Counted from the first letter of the stretch, positions 18,265 through 27,430 are shown. The stretch: DNA of 64,000 bases from TMP-7 sp038212445 (GCA_038212445.1 JBBQUM010000016.1:62001-126000); one strand, 5' to 3'. Numbers and translations: made by a program. Notes: generated from the letters alone by a model not told the origin.

Positions 18265-19464
18265 GTGCGCGACTCTCTCTCGCTCAAGGACGCCAGGAGA
18301 ATCGCGCTCGCTGCCCAGGGTTTTGGCCGCCCGCATCCCCGCCGCGCTGTCAAGGTCGAGAATCTGGCCGCAATCATCCGCCGGCTCGGACTCGTCCAAC
18401 TCGACTACGTGAAAGTCGTGATCCCGGCCCACTACCTGGTTTTCTACTCGCGGCTGGGCTCCTATGATCGTTCACTGTTTGAGAAGACAGTCTACGAAAC
18501 GGGAGAGTTTACCGAGCAATGGGCCCATGAGGCCTCCATCATCCCCGTTGAAACGTGGCCGCTTCTGCGCCACCGCATGGCTGAGCGGCGTTTCTGGCCA
18601 TATGGCTTCGAGAACTTCATCGATGCCAATTCGGTCTACTGCAGCGGTGTTCTCGAGCAGATTCGGACGCGGGGTCCGCTGACGGCACGTGAAATACACC
18701 ATCCGGAACATATCGAGCACAAGCTCGAGGGAAGCTGGTACGGCACCATTCCACGGGCTGTTCTCGAAGCCCATTTCCTGCGCGGCCGCTTGGCCGTGGC
18801 GCGGCGTGACGACACCATGTCGCGCGTTTTCGACCTCCCCGAACGCGTTCTCCGTCCCGATCACGTCACCCGCTCGGTGACGGTAGCGGATGCCAATCGC
18901 GAACTCCTTCGCGTCGCTGCGCGGGCGTACGGTATCGCCAAGGCAGCCGATCTGGCCGACTACTTTCGCATGCCGCTGAAGACCGCGGCTCCCCGCATCG
19001 CCGAACTGGTGGACGCCGGTGAGTTGCTCGAGGTCCAAGTGGAAGGAAGCTTCGGACGGGCGTACCTGTCGTCCACCGCTCCCCGGCCAAAGCCTGTCAA
19101 CGCCGCAACCCTCCTGGCTCCCTTCGATCCGCTGATCTGGTTCCGTGCCCGCGCCCTGCGGCTTTTCAACTTCGACTACCGGTTTGAAATTTTTGTTCCG
19201 GCTGAAAAACGCAAGCACGGCGCCTACGTCCTGCCATTTCTGCTTGGTGAGAGCTTACCCGCGCGGGTGGATCTCAAGTCAGACCGCGCCCGCGGCAGGC
19301 TGCTGGTGCAAGGCGCGTTTCTAGAGACGGGAGAGGAGCCGGACATCGTTGCGGAGGCTCTCGCGGCGGAATTACGCACGCTCGCAGCGTGGCTCGGCTT
19401 AAAACAAATTGTCACGGGACGCCGCGGGAATCTGGCCCGGACACTGGCGCGGAAGTTATCTTAG
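18265..19464 (+). CDS. YcaQ/AlkZ-type DNA glycosylase (winged-helix protein)
   Basis: 399 residues from GTG 18265, right after the previous stop (TGAAGTG). Members of this HTH_42 family include E. coli YcaQ and Streptomyces AlkZ, which unhook DNA interstrand crosslinks or remove bulky alkylated bases. The catalytic Q-hydrophobic-D motif is present as QLD in RLGLVQLDYVKVV, and the family segments EQWAHEASIIP and LLAPFDPLIWFR are intact. Some family members protect producers of DNA-alkylating compounds; here it directly precedes a small biosynthetic cluster, which may be chance. Confidence 0.82.
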   Translation: MRDSLSLKDARRIALAAQGFGRPHPRRAVKVENLAAIIRRLGLVQLDYVKVVIPAHYLVFYSRLGSYDRSLFEKTVYETGEFTEQWAHEASIIPVETWPLLRHRMAERRFWPYGFENFIDANSVYCSGVLEQIRTRGPLTAREIHHPEHIEHKLEGSWYGTIPRAVLEAHFLRGRLAVARRDDTMSRVFDLPERVLRPDHVTRSVTVADANRELLRVAARAYGIAKAADLADYFRMPLKTAAPRIAELVDAGELLEVQVEGSFGRAYLSSTAPRPKPVNAATLLAPFDPLIWFRARALRLFNFDYRFEIFVPAEKRKHGAYVLPFLLGESLPARVDLKSDRARGRLLVQGAFLETGEEPDIVAEALAAELRTLAAWLGLKQIVTGRRGNLARTLARKLS

Positions 19465-19469
19465 AAGTA

Positions 19470-21548
19470 GTGGAGCATTCCCAGCCGTTTCGATTCGCCG
19501 TCAGCGCTACGTTCACCGCTGAACCCATTCAGGCCACCGTAGCCTTTTGGGGTCGCCGGTTGAACTCGGACTTCGAGATTCGCTTTGCTCCCTACAATCA
19601 ACCTCTCCAAACGATTCTGGATCCCACCAGCGTTTTCGCCACTAACCAGCATGGCGTGAACGTGCTGCTGTTGAGGATTGAGGATTTCGGCGAAGCTGGA
19701 CCGCAGCTGGAAGCCAATCTCCAACAACTCGCCAGTGTCATTCGCGAGTCTCCTGCTCACCTGCACGCGCCCCTGATTGTTGTGGTTTGCCCGGCATCGC
19801 CCGGGGCTCACTCGACAGCGCAGGAATCGGCAGCCCATCTCGCGGCTCGACTGGAAGACGCCGCCGGAGTCCAGATACTGCGCGCGGAGGAAATCGCCCG
19901 GCTCTATCCGGTGGATGCATTGCACAGTCCTGAAGGCGAGCGCCTGGGCCGCATTCCCTACACCGAAATCTATTTCTGCGCGCTGGGGACGGCGGTTGTT
20001 CGTCTGGCACACAGCTTGGTCGCTCCCACCTACAAGGTCATCGCGCTGGATTGCGACAACACGCTCTGGCAAGGAATCTGTGGAGAGGATGGCCCCGCAG
20101 GCGTTGTCCTCGATGCTCCAAGAAGCGCGCTGCAGCGCTTCATGGCCGATCAGCGCGAGCAGGGAATGCTGCTTGTCCTGGCCAGCAAGAACAACGAACC
20201 GGACGTAGCAGAGACCTTCGAGCAGCACCCGGAGATGCCCCTCCAGCTGCGGCATTTCGCAGGCTGGCGCCTAAATTGGGATCCCAAAGCCTCGAGCCTT
20301 TCAGCACTCGCCGACGAACTGTCTCTCGGGCTCGACAGTTTCATCTTCGTCGACGACAATCCCAAAGAATGCGCCGAGGTGGAAGATAGCTTGCCCGAGG
20401 TACTCGCTTTGGCGTTGCCCGCAAATCCGGTGGAGATTCCGCAATTCCTCCAACATGTGTGGGCATTCGATCATCCCGCCGTGACTGAGGAGGATCGGAA
20501 CCGCAACGCCTATTACGCGCAGGCGCAGCAGTTCGGACGCGAGCTCAAACAGTCGGCCAGTCTGACGCATTTCATGGAGTCGCTCGACCTGCAGGTGAAC
20601 TTCGAGCCCATCACCGAGGGCCGGCTGGCGCGAGCCGCGCAGCTAACACAGCGCACCAACCAATTCAATTTCACAGGCGCTCGCCGCACTGAGGCGGAGA
20701 TTCAATCGTGCCTCGACAAGGATGGCTGTCAGGGTCTCACCGTGTACGTGACCGATCGTTTTGGCGATTATGGACTGGTTGGCGTGATCCTGTATCGCAT
20801 CAACGCTGGCATGCTCGATGTAGATTCTCTTCTGCTCAGTTGCCGGGCGTTGGGTCGTGGCGTGGAGCACAGAATGCTGGCCCACCTCGGTGAACTCGCC
20901 GTCAAGCAAGGCGCCGGCGGTGTTCGCTTGAACTTCGTCCCAGCCAAACGGAATCAGCCGGCCCGGCAGTTCCTCGAAGAGATTGGGTTCGATTTGGAGA
21001 CTCAGGCGCCGCTGGATGCACGCGAGTTGACCAGGCTTGAGTGGAAGCCCGGCGCTCAGCCAGTCGCTAAACCGCCAAGCGCGCCGAGACCGGAAGCCGC
21101 TCATCGACGCTTCGTCGAGTTCTCCACAATCGCACGCGACCTGGCCACGCCTGTGCAGATACTCGACGCCATGCGCCGCGAGTCCGGCAATGCCGCCAGC
21201 TTGGAGACCGCATCAATCGAACAGCGGCTCGCTGCGATATGGGCCGACTTGCTCCAACGCCCCAGTGTTAAGAGCAATGACAACTTCTTCGACCTCGGCG
21301 GACATTCCCTGCTCGCCGTCCTGCTCGTGATGCGCGTTCGCGAGACATTCGGTGTTGAGTTGCCGATTGGCGATGTCTATTCAGCGTCGCTGACACTCGG
21401 CGAACTGGCGCGAAAGATCGAGGCGTACCAAACGGGGGAGGTCAGCCCGGCGGAGTACGATGCGCTGTTGGCGGAAATCGAGGGCCTCTCGGATGAGGAA
21501 GTGCAGCGGTTGCTCGCTGAAGAAGATCCTGGAACGGTCCGGCCCTGA
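19470..21548 (+). CDS. FkbH-like glyceryl-ACP synthase (HAD-IIIC) fused to an acyl carrier protein
   Basis: 692 residues if started at GTG 19470. An N-terminal FkbH-type segment (about 1-185) precedes the HAD domain with the DxDxT motif KVIALDCDNTLW (Asp194, Asp196, Thr198) and the VDDNPKECAEV motif, then a GNAT-like segment (about 360-560). A C-terminal phosphopantetheine-binding domain follows (FFDLGGHSLLA, Ser613), then a tail with LSDEEVQRLLAEE. FkbH enzymes take the glyceryl group from 1,3-bisphosphoglycerate, dephosphorylate it and load it on a carrier protein; the fused carrier makes this self-contained. No oxidase or methyltransferase for methoxymalonyl-ACP is nearby. The start is uncertain; its reading frame is open back to 19389. 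Confidence 0.83.
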   Translation: MEHSQPFRFAVSATFTAEPIQATVAFWGRRLNSDFEIRFAPYNQPLQTILDPTSVFATNQHGVNVLLLRIEDFGEAGPQLEANLQQLASVIRESPAHLHAPLIVVVCPASPGAHSTAQESAAHLAARLEDAAGVQILRAEEIARLYPVDALHSPEGERLGRIPYTEIYFCALGTAVVRLAHSLVAPTYKVIALDCDNTLWQGICGEDGPAGVVLDAPRSALQRFMADQREQGMLLVLASKNNEPDVAETFEQHPEMPLQLRHFAGWRLNWDPKASSLSALADELSLGLDSFIFVDDNPKECAEVEDSLPEVLALALPANPVEIPQFLQHVWAFDHPAVTEEDRNRNAYYAQAQQFGRELKQSASLTHFMESLDLQVNFEPITEGRLARAAQLTQRTNQFNFTGARRTEAEIQSCLDKDGCQGLTVYVTDRFGDYGLVGVILYRINAGMLDVDSLLLSCRALGRGVEHRMLAHLGELAVKQGAGGVRLNFVPAKRNQPARQFLEEIGFDLETQAPLDARELTRLEWKPGAQPVAKPPSAPRPEAAHRRFVEFSTIARDLATPVQILDAMRRESGNAASLETASIEQRLAAIWADLLQRPSVKSNDNFFDLGGHSLLAVLLVMRVRETFGVELPIGDVYSASLTLGELARKIEAYQTGEVSPAEYDALLAEIEGLSDEEVQRLLAEEDPGTVRP

Positions 21549-22735
21549 TGCGCGTGCTGCTGGCGTCGAACGCCTCGTATGACCCGCCCCGCGGTGGCTC
21601 CACGCGGTCGAATCTGGTCTGGCTGCGCCACATGGCTGCGGCGGGATACGAGTGCCGCGTGATATCGGCCGCAATTGACCATGACGCTGAAAGTTCGCCC
21701 GATGGCATCTCCGTCCGCGCCGTGCGCAATTTTTCGCAGCGCGCTCACCTGCTCGGAGAAGAGATCCTGGGATTCGAACCGGACTGGGTGTTGGTTTCGA
21801 GCGAGGATCTGACTCACGTTCTGCTGCGCGAGGCGGGCAGCGCCGCTCCAGGCCGGCTGGTCTACCTGGCGCACACTCCGCAATGGTTCCCTTTTGGGCC
21901 GGAAAGCTGGAACCCCGACGAGCGCGCCACTGCGATTGTGCGGCAGTCGCGTGCCACGGTGGTGATTGGCCACTACATGGCCGGGTACGTCGAGCGGCAC
22001 GCCGGCGTCAAGGCGCATGTAATCCATCCGCCTATCTATGGCAATCCGCCATTCGCACAGTGCGGCGCATTCGACGCCCCGTTGATCCTGATGATCAATC
22101 CCTGCGCGGTCAAGGGCATCGGAATTTTCCTGGGCTTGGCCGAAAGATTTCCTCAACTCGAATTCGCGGGCTTGATTGGATGGGGAACTACGAGCGCCGA
22201 CCGTGACCACATGGCCCGACTGCCGAATGTCCGCCTGCTGGCCAGCGTCCCGCATATCGAGGACGCTCTCTCGCAGGCGCGGCTTTTGCTGATGCCATCC
22301 GTGTGGCACGAGGGTTTCGGGCTCATTGCCATGGAGGCCATGTTGCGTGGACTGCCGGTAATTTCGAGTGACTCCGGCGGACTGCTCGAAGCCAAGACAG
22401 GCACCGGCTATGTAATTCCCACGAGGCCAGTGGAACGGTACCTTGCCGAGTTTGACGAAATGCACATGCCGCGGCCGGTGATGGCTGACCCGGACCTCGC
22501 GCCCTGGTTTGACGCGGTGTCCACCCTCACGAGCGACCCGGTGGAATGGCAGCGGGAATCTGCCCGCTCACGCACCGCCGCTGAGGCCTTCGTGTCCGCT
22601 CTCGACGCCGCCGCGTTTGCACGCATGCTCGAATCTCTCCCGGCCGCCCCTGCCCCTTCGCGCGCCATCGACGAGCTGACTCCCGCTCAGCGCGCCCTCC
22701 TCCTGCAGAGACTGATGCGTCGCGGGAATCGCTAA
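21548..22735 (+). CDS. GT4-family glycosyltransferase with docking-like C-terminal helix
   Basis: 395 residues with a GT-B fold. The N-terminus (VLLASNASYDPPRGGSTRSNLVWL) is the acceptor side; the donor half has NPCAVKGIGIFLGLAER and the EX7E motif in WHEGFGLIAMEAML. The sequence ends in DELTPAQRALLLQRLMRR, a helix of the kind found at the edges of NRPS/PKS subunits rather than in glycosyltransferases. The start overlaps the FkbH-ACP stop (TGATG), so translation is coupled. Donor sugar and acceptor are unknown. Confidence 0.82.
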   Translation: MRVLLASNASYDPPRGGSTRSNLVWLRHMAAAGYECRVISAAIDHDAESSPDGISVRAVRNFSQRAHLLGEEILGFEPDWVLVSSEDLTHVLLREAGSAAPGRLVYLAHTPQWFPFGPESWNPDERATAIVRQSRATVVIGHYMAGYVERHAGVKAHVIHPPIYGNPPFAQCGAFDAPLILMINPCAVKGIGIFLGLAERFPQLEFAGLIGWGTTSADRDHMARLPNVRLLASVPHIEDALSQARLLLMPSVWHEGFGLIAMEAMLRGLPVISSDSGGLLEAKTGTGYVIPTRPVERYLAEFDEMHMPRPVMADPDLAPWFDAVSTLTSDPVEWQRESARSRTAAEAFVSALDAAAFARMLESLPAAPAPSRAIDELTPAQRALLLQRLMRRGNR

Positions 22736-24652
22736 ATGCGCATCCTCCTCGCCCACAACTCGCTCTACGCGGGATCGTTTGGCGGCGGCGACAAGTCCAA
22801 CCGCCTTCTGATGGAGGCGCTCGCCGGTCGAGGTCACAGCGTTCGCGTGGTGGCGCGAGTGGAGCACTTCACGGCCGCGGAAGCTCGCAAGCTCGTCCCT
22901 TCCGGCGACATCCCGCCGGTACTGGTCCGCGACCTCGACGGCGTCGAGGTTCACACGCTGCTGCTCGATCCGCGCATCCGATCCTACATCGCCGGGCAGA
23001 TCGAATTGTTCGACCCGGATATCATCATCACCTCCACCGACGATCCGGCCCAGTTGCTGTTCGACGCCGCACTATCCGCGCCTCGCGCGCGGGTGGTACA
23101 TCTGGTTCGGGCCACCATCGCCGTACCCTTCGGTCCCGACAGCTCAGCCAGGAGCGCCGCTCGTTCGGATCTTCTTCGCCGCGCCGACCTCATCGTCGGA
23201 GTAAGCGAGTACGTTGCGCGCTACATCCGCGAATACGGCCGCATGGATGCCGTGCACGTGCCGATTTCGCTTATGGAACCTCGCGAGTGGCCCGTTTCGG
23301 GTCGCTTCGAGAACCGCTATATCACGCTGGTCAATCCGTGCGCGGTGAAGGGCATCGACATCTTCACCGGACTCGCCGGGCGTCTCCCGGACCTCGAGTT
23401 CGCCGCCGTGCCCACCTGGGGTACGAATGCCGAGGACAGTGCCAAACTTCGCCGGTATCCCAACATCATTGTCATTCCGCCAGTGTCGAACATCGACACG
23501 CTGCTCTCTATGACTCGCGTTATGCTCGTGCCGTCGCTATGGGCCGAAGCGCGATCGCGCATGGTGGTGGAAGCGATGCTCGGAGGCGTGCCGGTGGTGG
23601 CAAGCAATATCGGCGGGATCCCCGAAGCGAAGCTCGGCGTGCCGTACCTGATCCCCGTAAACCCGGTAACGAGTTACAGTCCTTCGCTCGACGAGAACAT
23701 GGTTCCGGTTGCGAATGTTCCGCCCCAGGACTTGGATCCGTGGGAAGCGGCCCTTCGCCGCCTGAGCGCCGAGCCAGAGCACTGGACGCAGATCGCCGAG
23801 GCTTCCCGCGATGCCGCTCTTCAATATGCTCAGAGCCTGTCGGTGGAACCGTTCGAGCGTCTGCTCATCGACGTTGCGTCGCGGCCGAAAAAGTCGCCGC
23901 CACCTGCGGTATTATCACCTGAGCGTCAGCAGCTATACGCGCTGCGCATAAAACAGAAAGCATGGTTCCCCAACGCCGCGGCCGCCACGCCAGAACAGAC
24001 CCGGCTATTCTGTTTTCCGCATGCGGGCGCCGGGGCCACAGCCTATCGCGGCTGGAATCTCGGGCCGCACTTCGCAGTTTGTCCGGCCTTACTACCCGGA
24101 CGCGAAGCACGGCAAAGCGAGACACCGATCGAGGACATGACGCAATTGGTTGCGGAACTCATGCAGGCTATCCGCCCCTGGCTCGCAACGCCGTTTGCCT
24201 TCTTCGGGCATAGTATGGGCGCCGGCATCGCGTTTGAAGTCACACGCGTTTTGCGGACGGCGGGACTTCCGCAGCCGCATTCGCTCATCGTTTCAGGCGC
24301 GCGCGCACCGCAACTCCGGCTCAACTGGACTCCAGGTCCGAAGCCCACCGATGAGGAATTGCTCGCATTGTCCGGAGGCCTGGCCCTGCCGGCTTTGCGC
24401 GCTGATACTAACCTCTACCGTCTGTACCGCTACCTGCCCGCTCCGCCACTCGGAATGCCGCTCTACGCGTACGGAGGCCGCGACGACTCGCGCGTGACGG
24501 GTGCCGATGTCGAAGCCTGGCACGAGCAAACCACCGGACCTTTCAAGCGGCGAGAGTTCCCAGGGGGCCATTTCTATTTGCAGGACCGACCCGGCGAATT
24601 CCTAAAACAGCTTGCTGAGGATCTTCAGCCCGGCGTTACCGGCGACTTGTAG
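22736..24652 (+). CDS. GT4-family glycosyltransferase fused to a type II thioesterase
   Basis: 638 residues. Residues 1-385 are a second GT4 enzyme related to the preceding one (NPCAVKGIDIFTGLA; EX7E in WAEARSRMVVEAML). A linker with LSPERQQLYALRIKQKAW leads to a GrsT/RedJ-type thioesterase (about 415-638): LFCFPHAGAGATAYRGW, nucleophile Ser493 in GHSMG, acid in YGGRDDSR and catalytic His612 in GGHFYLQ. The lid region between the nucleophile and the acid is shorter than in typical type II thioesterases. The start follows the previous stop with no gap. The thioesterase may release or transfer the acyl group carried by the FkbH-linked carrier protein. Confidence 0.85.
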   Translation: MRILLAHNSLYAGSFGGGDKSNRLLMEALAGRGHSVRVVARVEHFTAAEARKLVPSGDIPPVLVRDLDGVEVHTLLLDPRIRSYIAGQIELFDPDIIITSTDDPAQLLFDAALSAPRARVVHLVRATIAVPFGPDSSARSAARSDLLRRADLIVGVSEYVARYIREYGRMDAVHVPISLMEPREWPVSGRFENRYITLVNPCAVKGIDIFTGLAGRLPDLEFAAVPTWGTNAEDSAKLRRYPNIIVIPPVSNIDTLLSMTRVMLVPSLWAEARSRMVVEAMLGGVPVVASNIGGIPEAKLGVPYLIPVNPVTSYSPSLDENMVPVANVPPQDLDPWEAALRRLSAEPEHWTQIAEASRDAALQYAQSLSVEPFERLLIDVASRPKKSPPPAVLSPERQQLYALRIKQKAWFPNAAAATPEQTRLFCFPHAGAGATAYRGWNLGPHFAVCPALLPGREARQSETPIEDMTQLVAELMQAIRPWLATPFAFFGHSMGAGIAFEVTRVLRTAGLPQPHSLIVSGARAPQLRLNWTPGPKPTDEELLALSGGLALPALRADTNLYRLYRYLPAPPLGMPLYAYGGRDDSRVTGADVEAWHEQTTGPFKRREFPGGHFYLQDRPGEFLKQLAEDLQPGVTGDL

Positions 24653-25926
24653 TCGTCTTCAGCGCCTTCCACTTCGGTTGCGGGCTCCGGTAGTTTTCCG
24701 GCGAGATCCGCCCATACCCAGAACACCGCAGTGGAAGCGCTCAGACATCCGGCAATGACTCCGATGGTCCGAATGGGCACGCTTGTCGAAGCGATGCTGG
24801 CCGCCGTTAACGACACCATCATCGCCGCGCTGACAATCATCTCGTTGGTAGAGAAAATTCGCCCTCGGAATCGATCCGGCACGTGCGTGAGGAGCATGGT
24901 TCGGTTGAGGACGTTATTGGATCCCATCGCGATTCTGGACAACGCAATGAAGAGGCCGGCGAGCCAGATATTCGGCATCACCGCAAAGAGCACGTAGCTT
25001 GCGCCGTGAATCAGGTAGCCAATGCTGATCGCGTTCTTGTAGCCAGTGAAGCCCAGCCGCCGCCCGATGCGATGCGCCAGAACTCCTCCGATAACGAGGC
25101 CAATACCCGCTGCCGACCAGATAATTCCGATGCCCGCCGGACCTTGGGCGAAGACCTTCTCGCCGTACAACGTGAATAGAATTTGCGCAGCGCCTCCACC
25201 GCTCGCCCACCCAATCAGCGACAGTGCGATGGCCATCACCACAGGAGTCTGGCGCATGTAGGCGATGCTCTCACGGAAGTCACGCCAGAAGGCCGTTGCG
25301 CTGTGGGCCGTAACGTGTTCCCGGTCCGCACGGAAGTTACCCGTTGGTGACTTCAGCTTCCAAATCGCAAATGCGCTGAAGACAAACGACATGGCATTGG
25401 CGACAAAGGCCCATTGATATCCGAACTTCGTCGTGCTCACTCCTCCCAGCAGCGTGCCGATGGAGAGCGTCATCCACGCAGTGGTCTGCGTCAATGCATT
25501 AGCGGTGTGCAATTCCTCAGGACTGGTGATGCGAGGCAGGATGGCCGCTCGTCCGCTGGTGAAAAAGGGGGATGCGAACATGAGGGCGCCACTAAGAACA
25601 TAGAGTAGCCATTGCTGCTGATGCGCCAGGATCAACATGAAGGCGAGCGCTATGACGCTGCGGATGACATCGCTGGCGATCATGATCTTGCGGCGGTCAA
25701 AGCGATCGAGAATCACGCCCGATACAGGGCCGGCGATGATTGCCGGGAGCGTGCGCGCCAGCATCACGCCGCCCACCGCAACGCCGGAATTCGTGACATG
25801 CAAGGCGAGGCTCAGCACCGCGATGGTGTTGAAGTGGTCGCCAATCTCGCTCACCACTTGGCCGAGCCACGTGTAACGGTAATTAGGATTGTCGCGAAGA
25901 AGAGACCAGAAGCCAGCCACGTACAC
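24625..25926 (-). CDS. MFS exporter (EntS-like, MFS_3)
   Basis: 433 residues with twelve hydrophobic segments. The family motifs are YTWLGQVVSEIGDHFNTIAVL at the N-terminus and the loop 2-3 motif GVILDRFDRRKIMIASD. The closest known group is the enterobactin exporter EntS and related drug or natural-product exporters. Its 3' end overlaps the convergent thioesterase fusion by 28 bases, placing it as the likely exporter for that cluster's product, though it is on its own transcript. The GTG start is five bases from a TACAAT box, so a later start is possible. Confidence 0.85.
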   Translation of the reverse strand: MYVAGFWSLLRDNPNYRYTWLGQVVSEIGDHFNTIAVLSLALHVTNSGVAVGGVMLARTLPAIIAGPVSGVILDRFDRRKIMIASDVIRSVIALAFMLILAHQQQWLLYVLSGALMFASPFFTSGRAAILPRITSPEELHTANALTQTTAWMTLSIGTLLGGVSTTKFGYQWAFVANAMSFVFSAFAIWKLKSPTGNFRADREHVTAHSATAFWRDFRESIAYMRQTPVVMAIALSLIGWASGGGAAQILFTLYGEKVFAQGPAGIGIIWSAAGIGLVIGGVLAHRIGRRLGFTGYKNAISIGYLIHGASYVLFAVMPNIWLAGLFIALSRIAMGSNNVLNRTMLLTHVPDRFRGRIFSTNEMIVSAAMMVSLTAASIASTSVPIRTIGVIAGCLSASTAVFWVWADLAGKLPEPATEVEGAEDDYKSPVTPG

Positions 25927-25950
25927 CTACATTGTACGGGCGAGCATCTC

Positions 25951-26391
25951 TTACTCTGACTCGGGACGGTTCGCGCGAAGCCTCAATTCAGCTTCTTCGA
26001 GAACTTCATCGCCCAGGATCTCAGCACCCACTTGGCGCATGACAGCACCGGCTTCAGTCATCTTGCCCAGCAGTTTTACCGCAGTGAGATGACCCATGCG
26101 GTACTCGGTCAGCGTGAGCCGTCGGCAACTAGTCATCCGAATCGGACGCATGCAGAGGTCAGCGCAAGGCATGAGGATGTAAGTCTCGTGCGGCCTGAGC
26201 TCACTCCAGTCCTCGGTGCTCTCGGCGAAGATCTCTGCCGTGAGCCCGATCTGGACGAAATTTACGCGACGGCCGTCAGTTTCGGGAAACAGCGCCCAAA
26301 GCTCGCGCTCGGTCTCGATATATTCGTCCCATTCGAAAGTCGCCGGTAATTGGAATGATGCCGACGGATCAAGGAACGCATACTGCGACAT
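25951..26391 (-). CDS. Hypothetical protein
   Basis: 146 residues, not recognised. The N-terminal half is rich in Trp, Phe and acidic residues (PATFEWDEYIETERELWALF). The middle has three cysteines (ILMPCADLCMRPIRMTSCRRL, about 73-92), and the end is helical and charged. No signal peptide or membrane segment. It lies 24 bases upstream of the MFS gene on the same strand and could be transcribed with it. Codon use resembles the neighbours, supporting a real gene. Confidence 0.6.
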   Translation of the reverse strand: MSQYAFLDPSASFQLPATFEWDEYIETERELWALFPETDGRRVNFVQIGLTAEIFAESTEDWSELRPHETYILMPCADLCMRPIRMTSCRRLTLTEYRMGHLTAVKLLGKMTEAGAVMRQVGAEILGDEVLEEAELRLRANRPESE

Positions 26392-26635
26392 AAAACCTCT
26401 CTTGCTGACTACTAGTGATGTGGCGCCGCGAAAAATTTCAGCGGCAATTACACCACTCCTGACCTGTGTTCTAACTTGGAAAAACCAGTCTGCACTTGAG
26501 ACGCTTGCATGTCAACAGCCAAGGTACGGATCGGGTTCGTTAAGAACGGAAATTAATGTCTTAGACCAAAAGTACTACCCGCGCTTGCGCTCTCACTCGC
26601 CGCCTGTTCGGATACACTAGTCAATCGCTCTTGCC

Positions 26636-27430
26636 ATGCTCCTGAAGGGAACGATTCTGTTTCTCGCAACGCTGCTCCTACTGGCAGCGAATTCGCTGAC
26701 GCTCCGAATTCGCACCACCACACAGCCGTGGAAGAACGCAGCCTGGACACCTATAGCCCTTACTGAATCGATCGATCCCCAGCACACCGCCTTGATTATT
26801 TGTGACATGTGGGATAAGCATTGGTGCCGTGGAGCGACCGGCCGCGTCGGCGTGCTTGCGCCACAGATCGCCGCCACCGCGGCCGCCCTGCGCAATGCCG
26901 GCGCGCTGATCATCCACTCCCCCTCCGATACGATGGACTTCTATTCCGCATCGCCCCAACGCAAGGCGATGCTTGCCATCCCTCACGTCAATCCCCCCGA
27001 CCCAATCGAGCTAAAAGACCCACCCTTACCCATCGACGACTCCGGCGGTGGTTGCGACACGAACGACACGTTCTATAAAGCCTGGACGCGAGAGCATCCC
27101 GCCATCGCCATCGCGCCCGCGGATTTGATTTCCGACAACGGGAGCGAGGTCTACTCCGCGCTCAAGGCACGTGACATCCGCCACGTACTGATCGCTGGAG
27201 TGCATACCAACATGTGCGTACTCAATCGCACTTTCGCCATCAAGCAATTGACTCGTTGGGGTGTGCGCTGCATCCTTCTGCGCGACCTCACCGACTCCAT
27301 GTACAATCCAGCCGACCGTCCGCACGTCACTCACGACGGCGGCACGGCGCTAGTAATTGAGCACATTGAGAAATACTGGTGCCCTACGATGCTCTCTGGA
27401 GATCTGCTCCGCACGCTGGCTTCGAAATGA
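26636..27430 (+). CDS. Exported cysteine hydrolase, isochorismatase/nicotinamidase fold
   Basis: 264 residues with an N-terminal hydrophobic segment (about 5-22, signal peptide or anchor). The isochorismatase-like triad is visible: Asp in ALIICDMWDKHWC (about residue 57), a Lys in the middle, and the nucleophile Cys in AGVHTNMCVLNRTF. Enzymes of this fold cut amides such as nicotinamide, carbamoylsarcosine, biuret or isochorismate ethers. The stop overlaps the start of the sugar ABC ATPase (ATGA), so translation is coupled to a rhamnose-type importer, an unexpected partner. Nucleoside-like or amide-substituted substrates can be imagined but are not shown. Confidence 0.82.
   Translation: MLLKGTILFLATLLLLAANSLTLRIRTTTQPWKNAAWTPIALTESIDPQHTALIICDMWDKHWCRGATGRVGVLAPQIAATAAALRNAGALIIHSPSDTMDFYSASPQRKAMLAIPHVNPPDPIELKDPPLPIDDSGGGCDTNDTFYKAWTREHPAIAIAPADLISDNGSEVYSALKARDIRHVLIAGVHTNMCVLNRTFAIKQLTRWGVRCILLRDLTDSMYNPADRPHVTHDGGTALVIEHIEKYWCPTMLSGDLLRTLASK

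Noticed and set aside
21377..22465. 362-residue open frame on the minus strand opposite the first glycosyltransferase
   Set aside because: Composition is that of an antisense shadow; the plus-strand GT4 has clear motifs and the overlap TGATG start.
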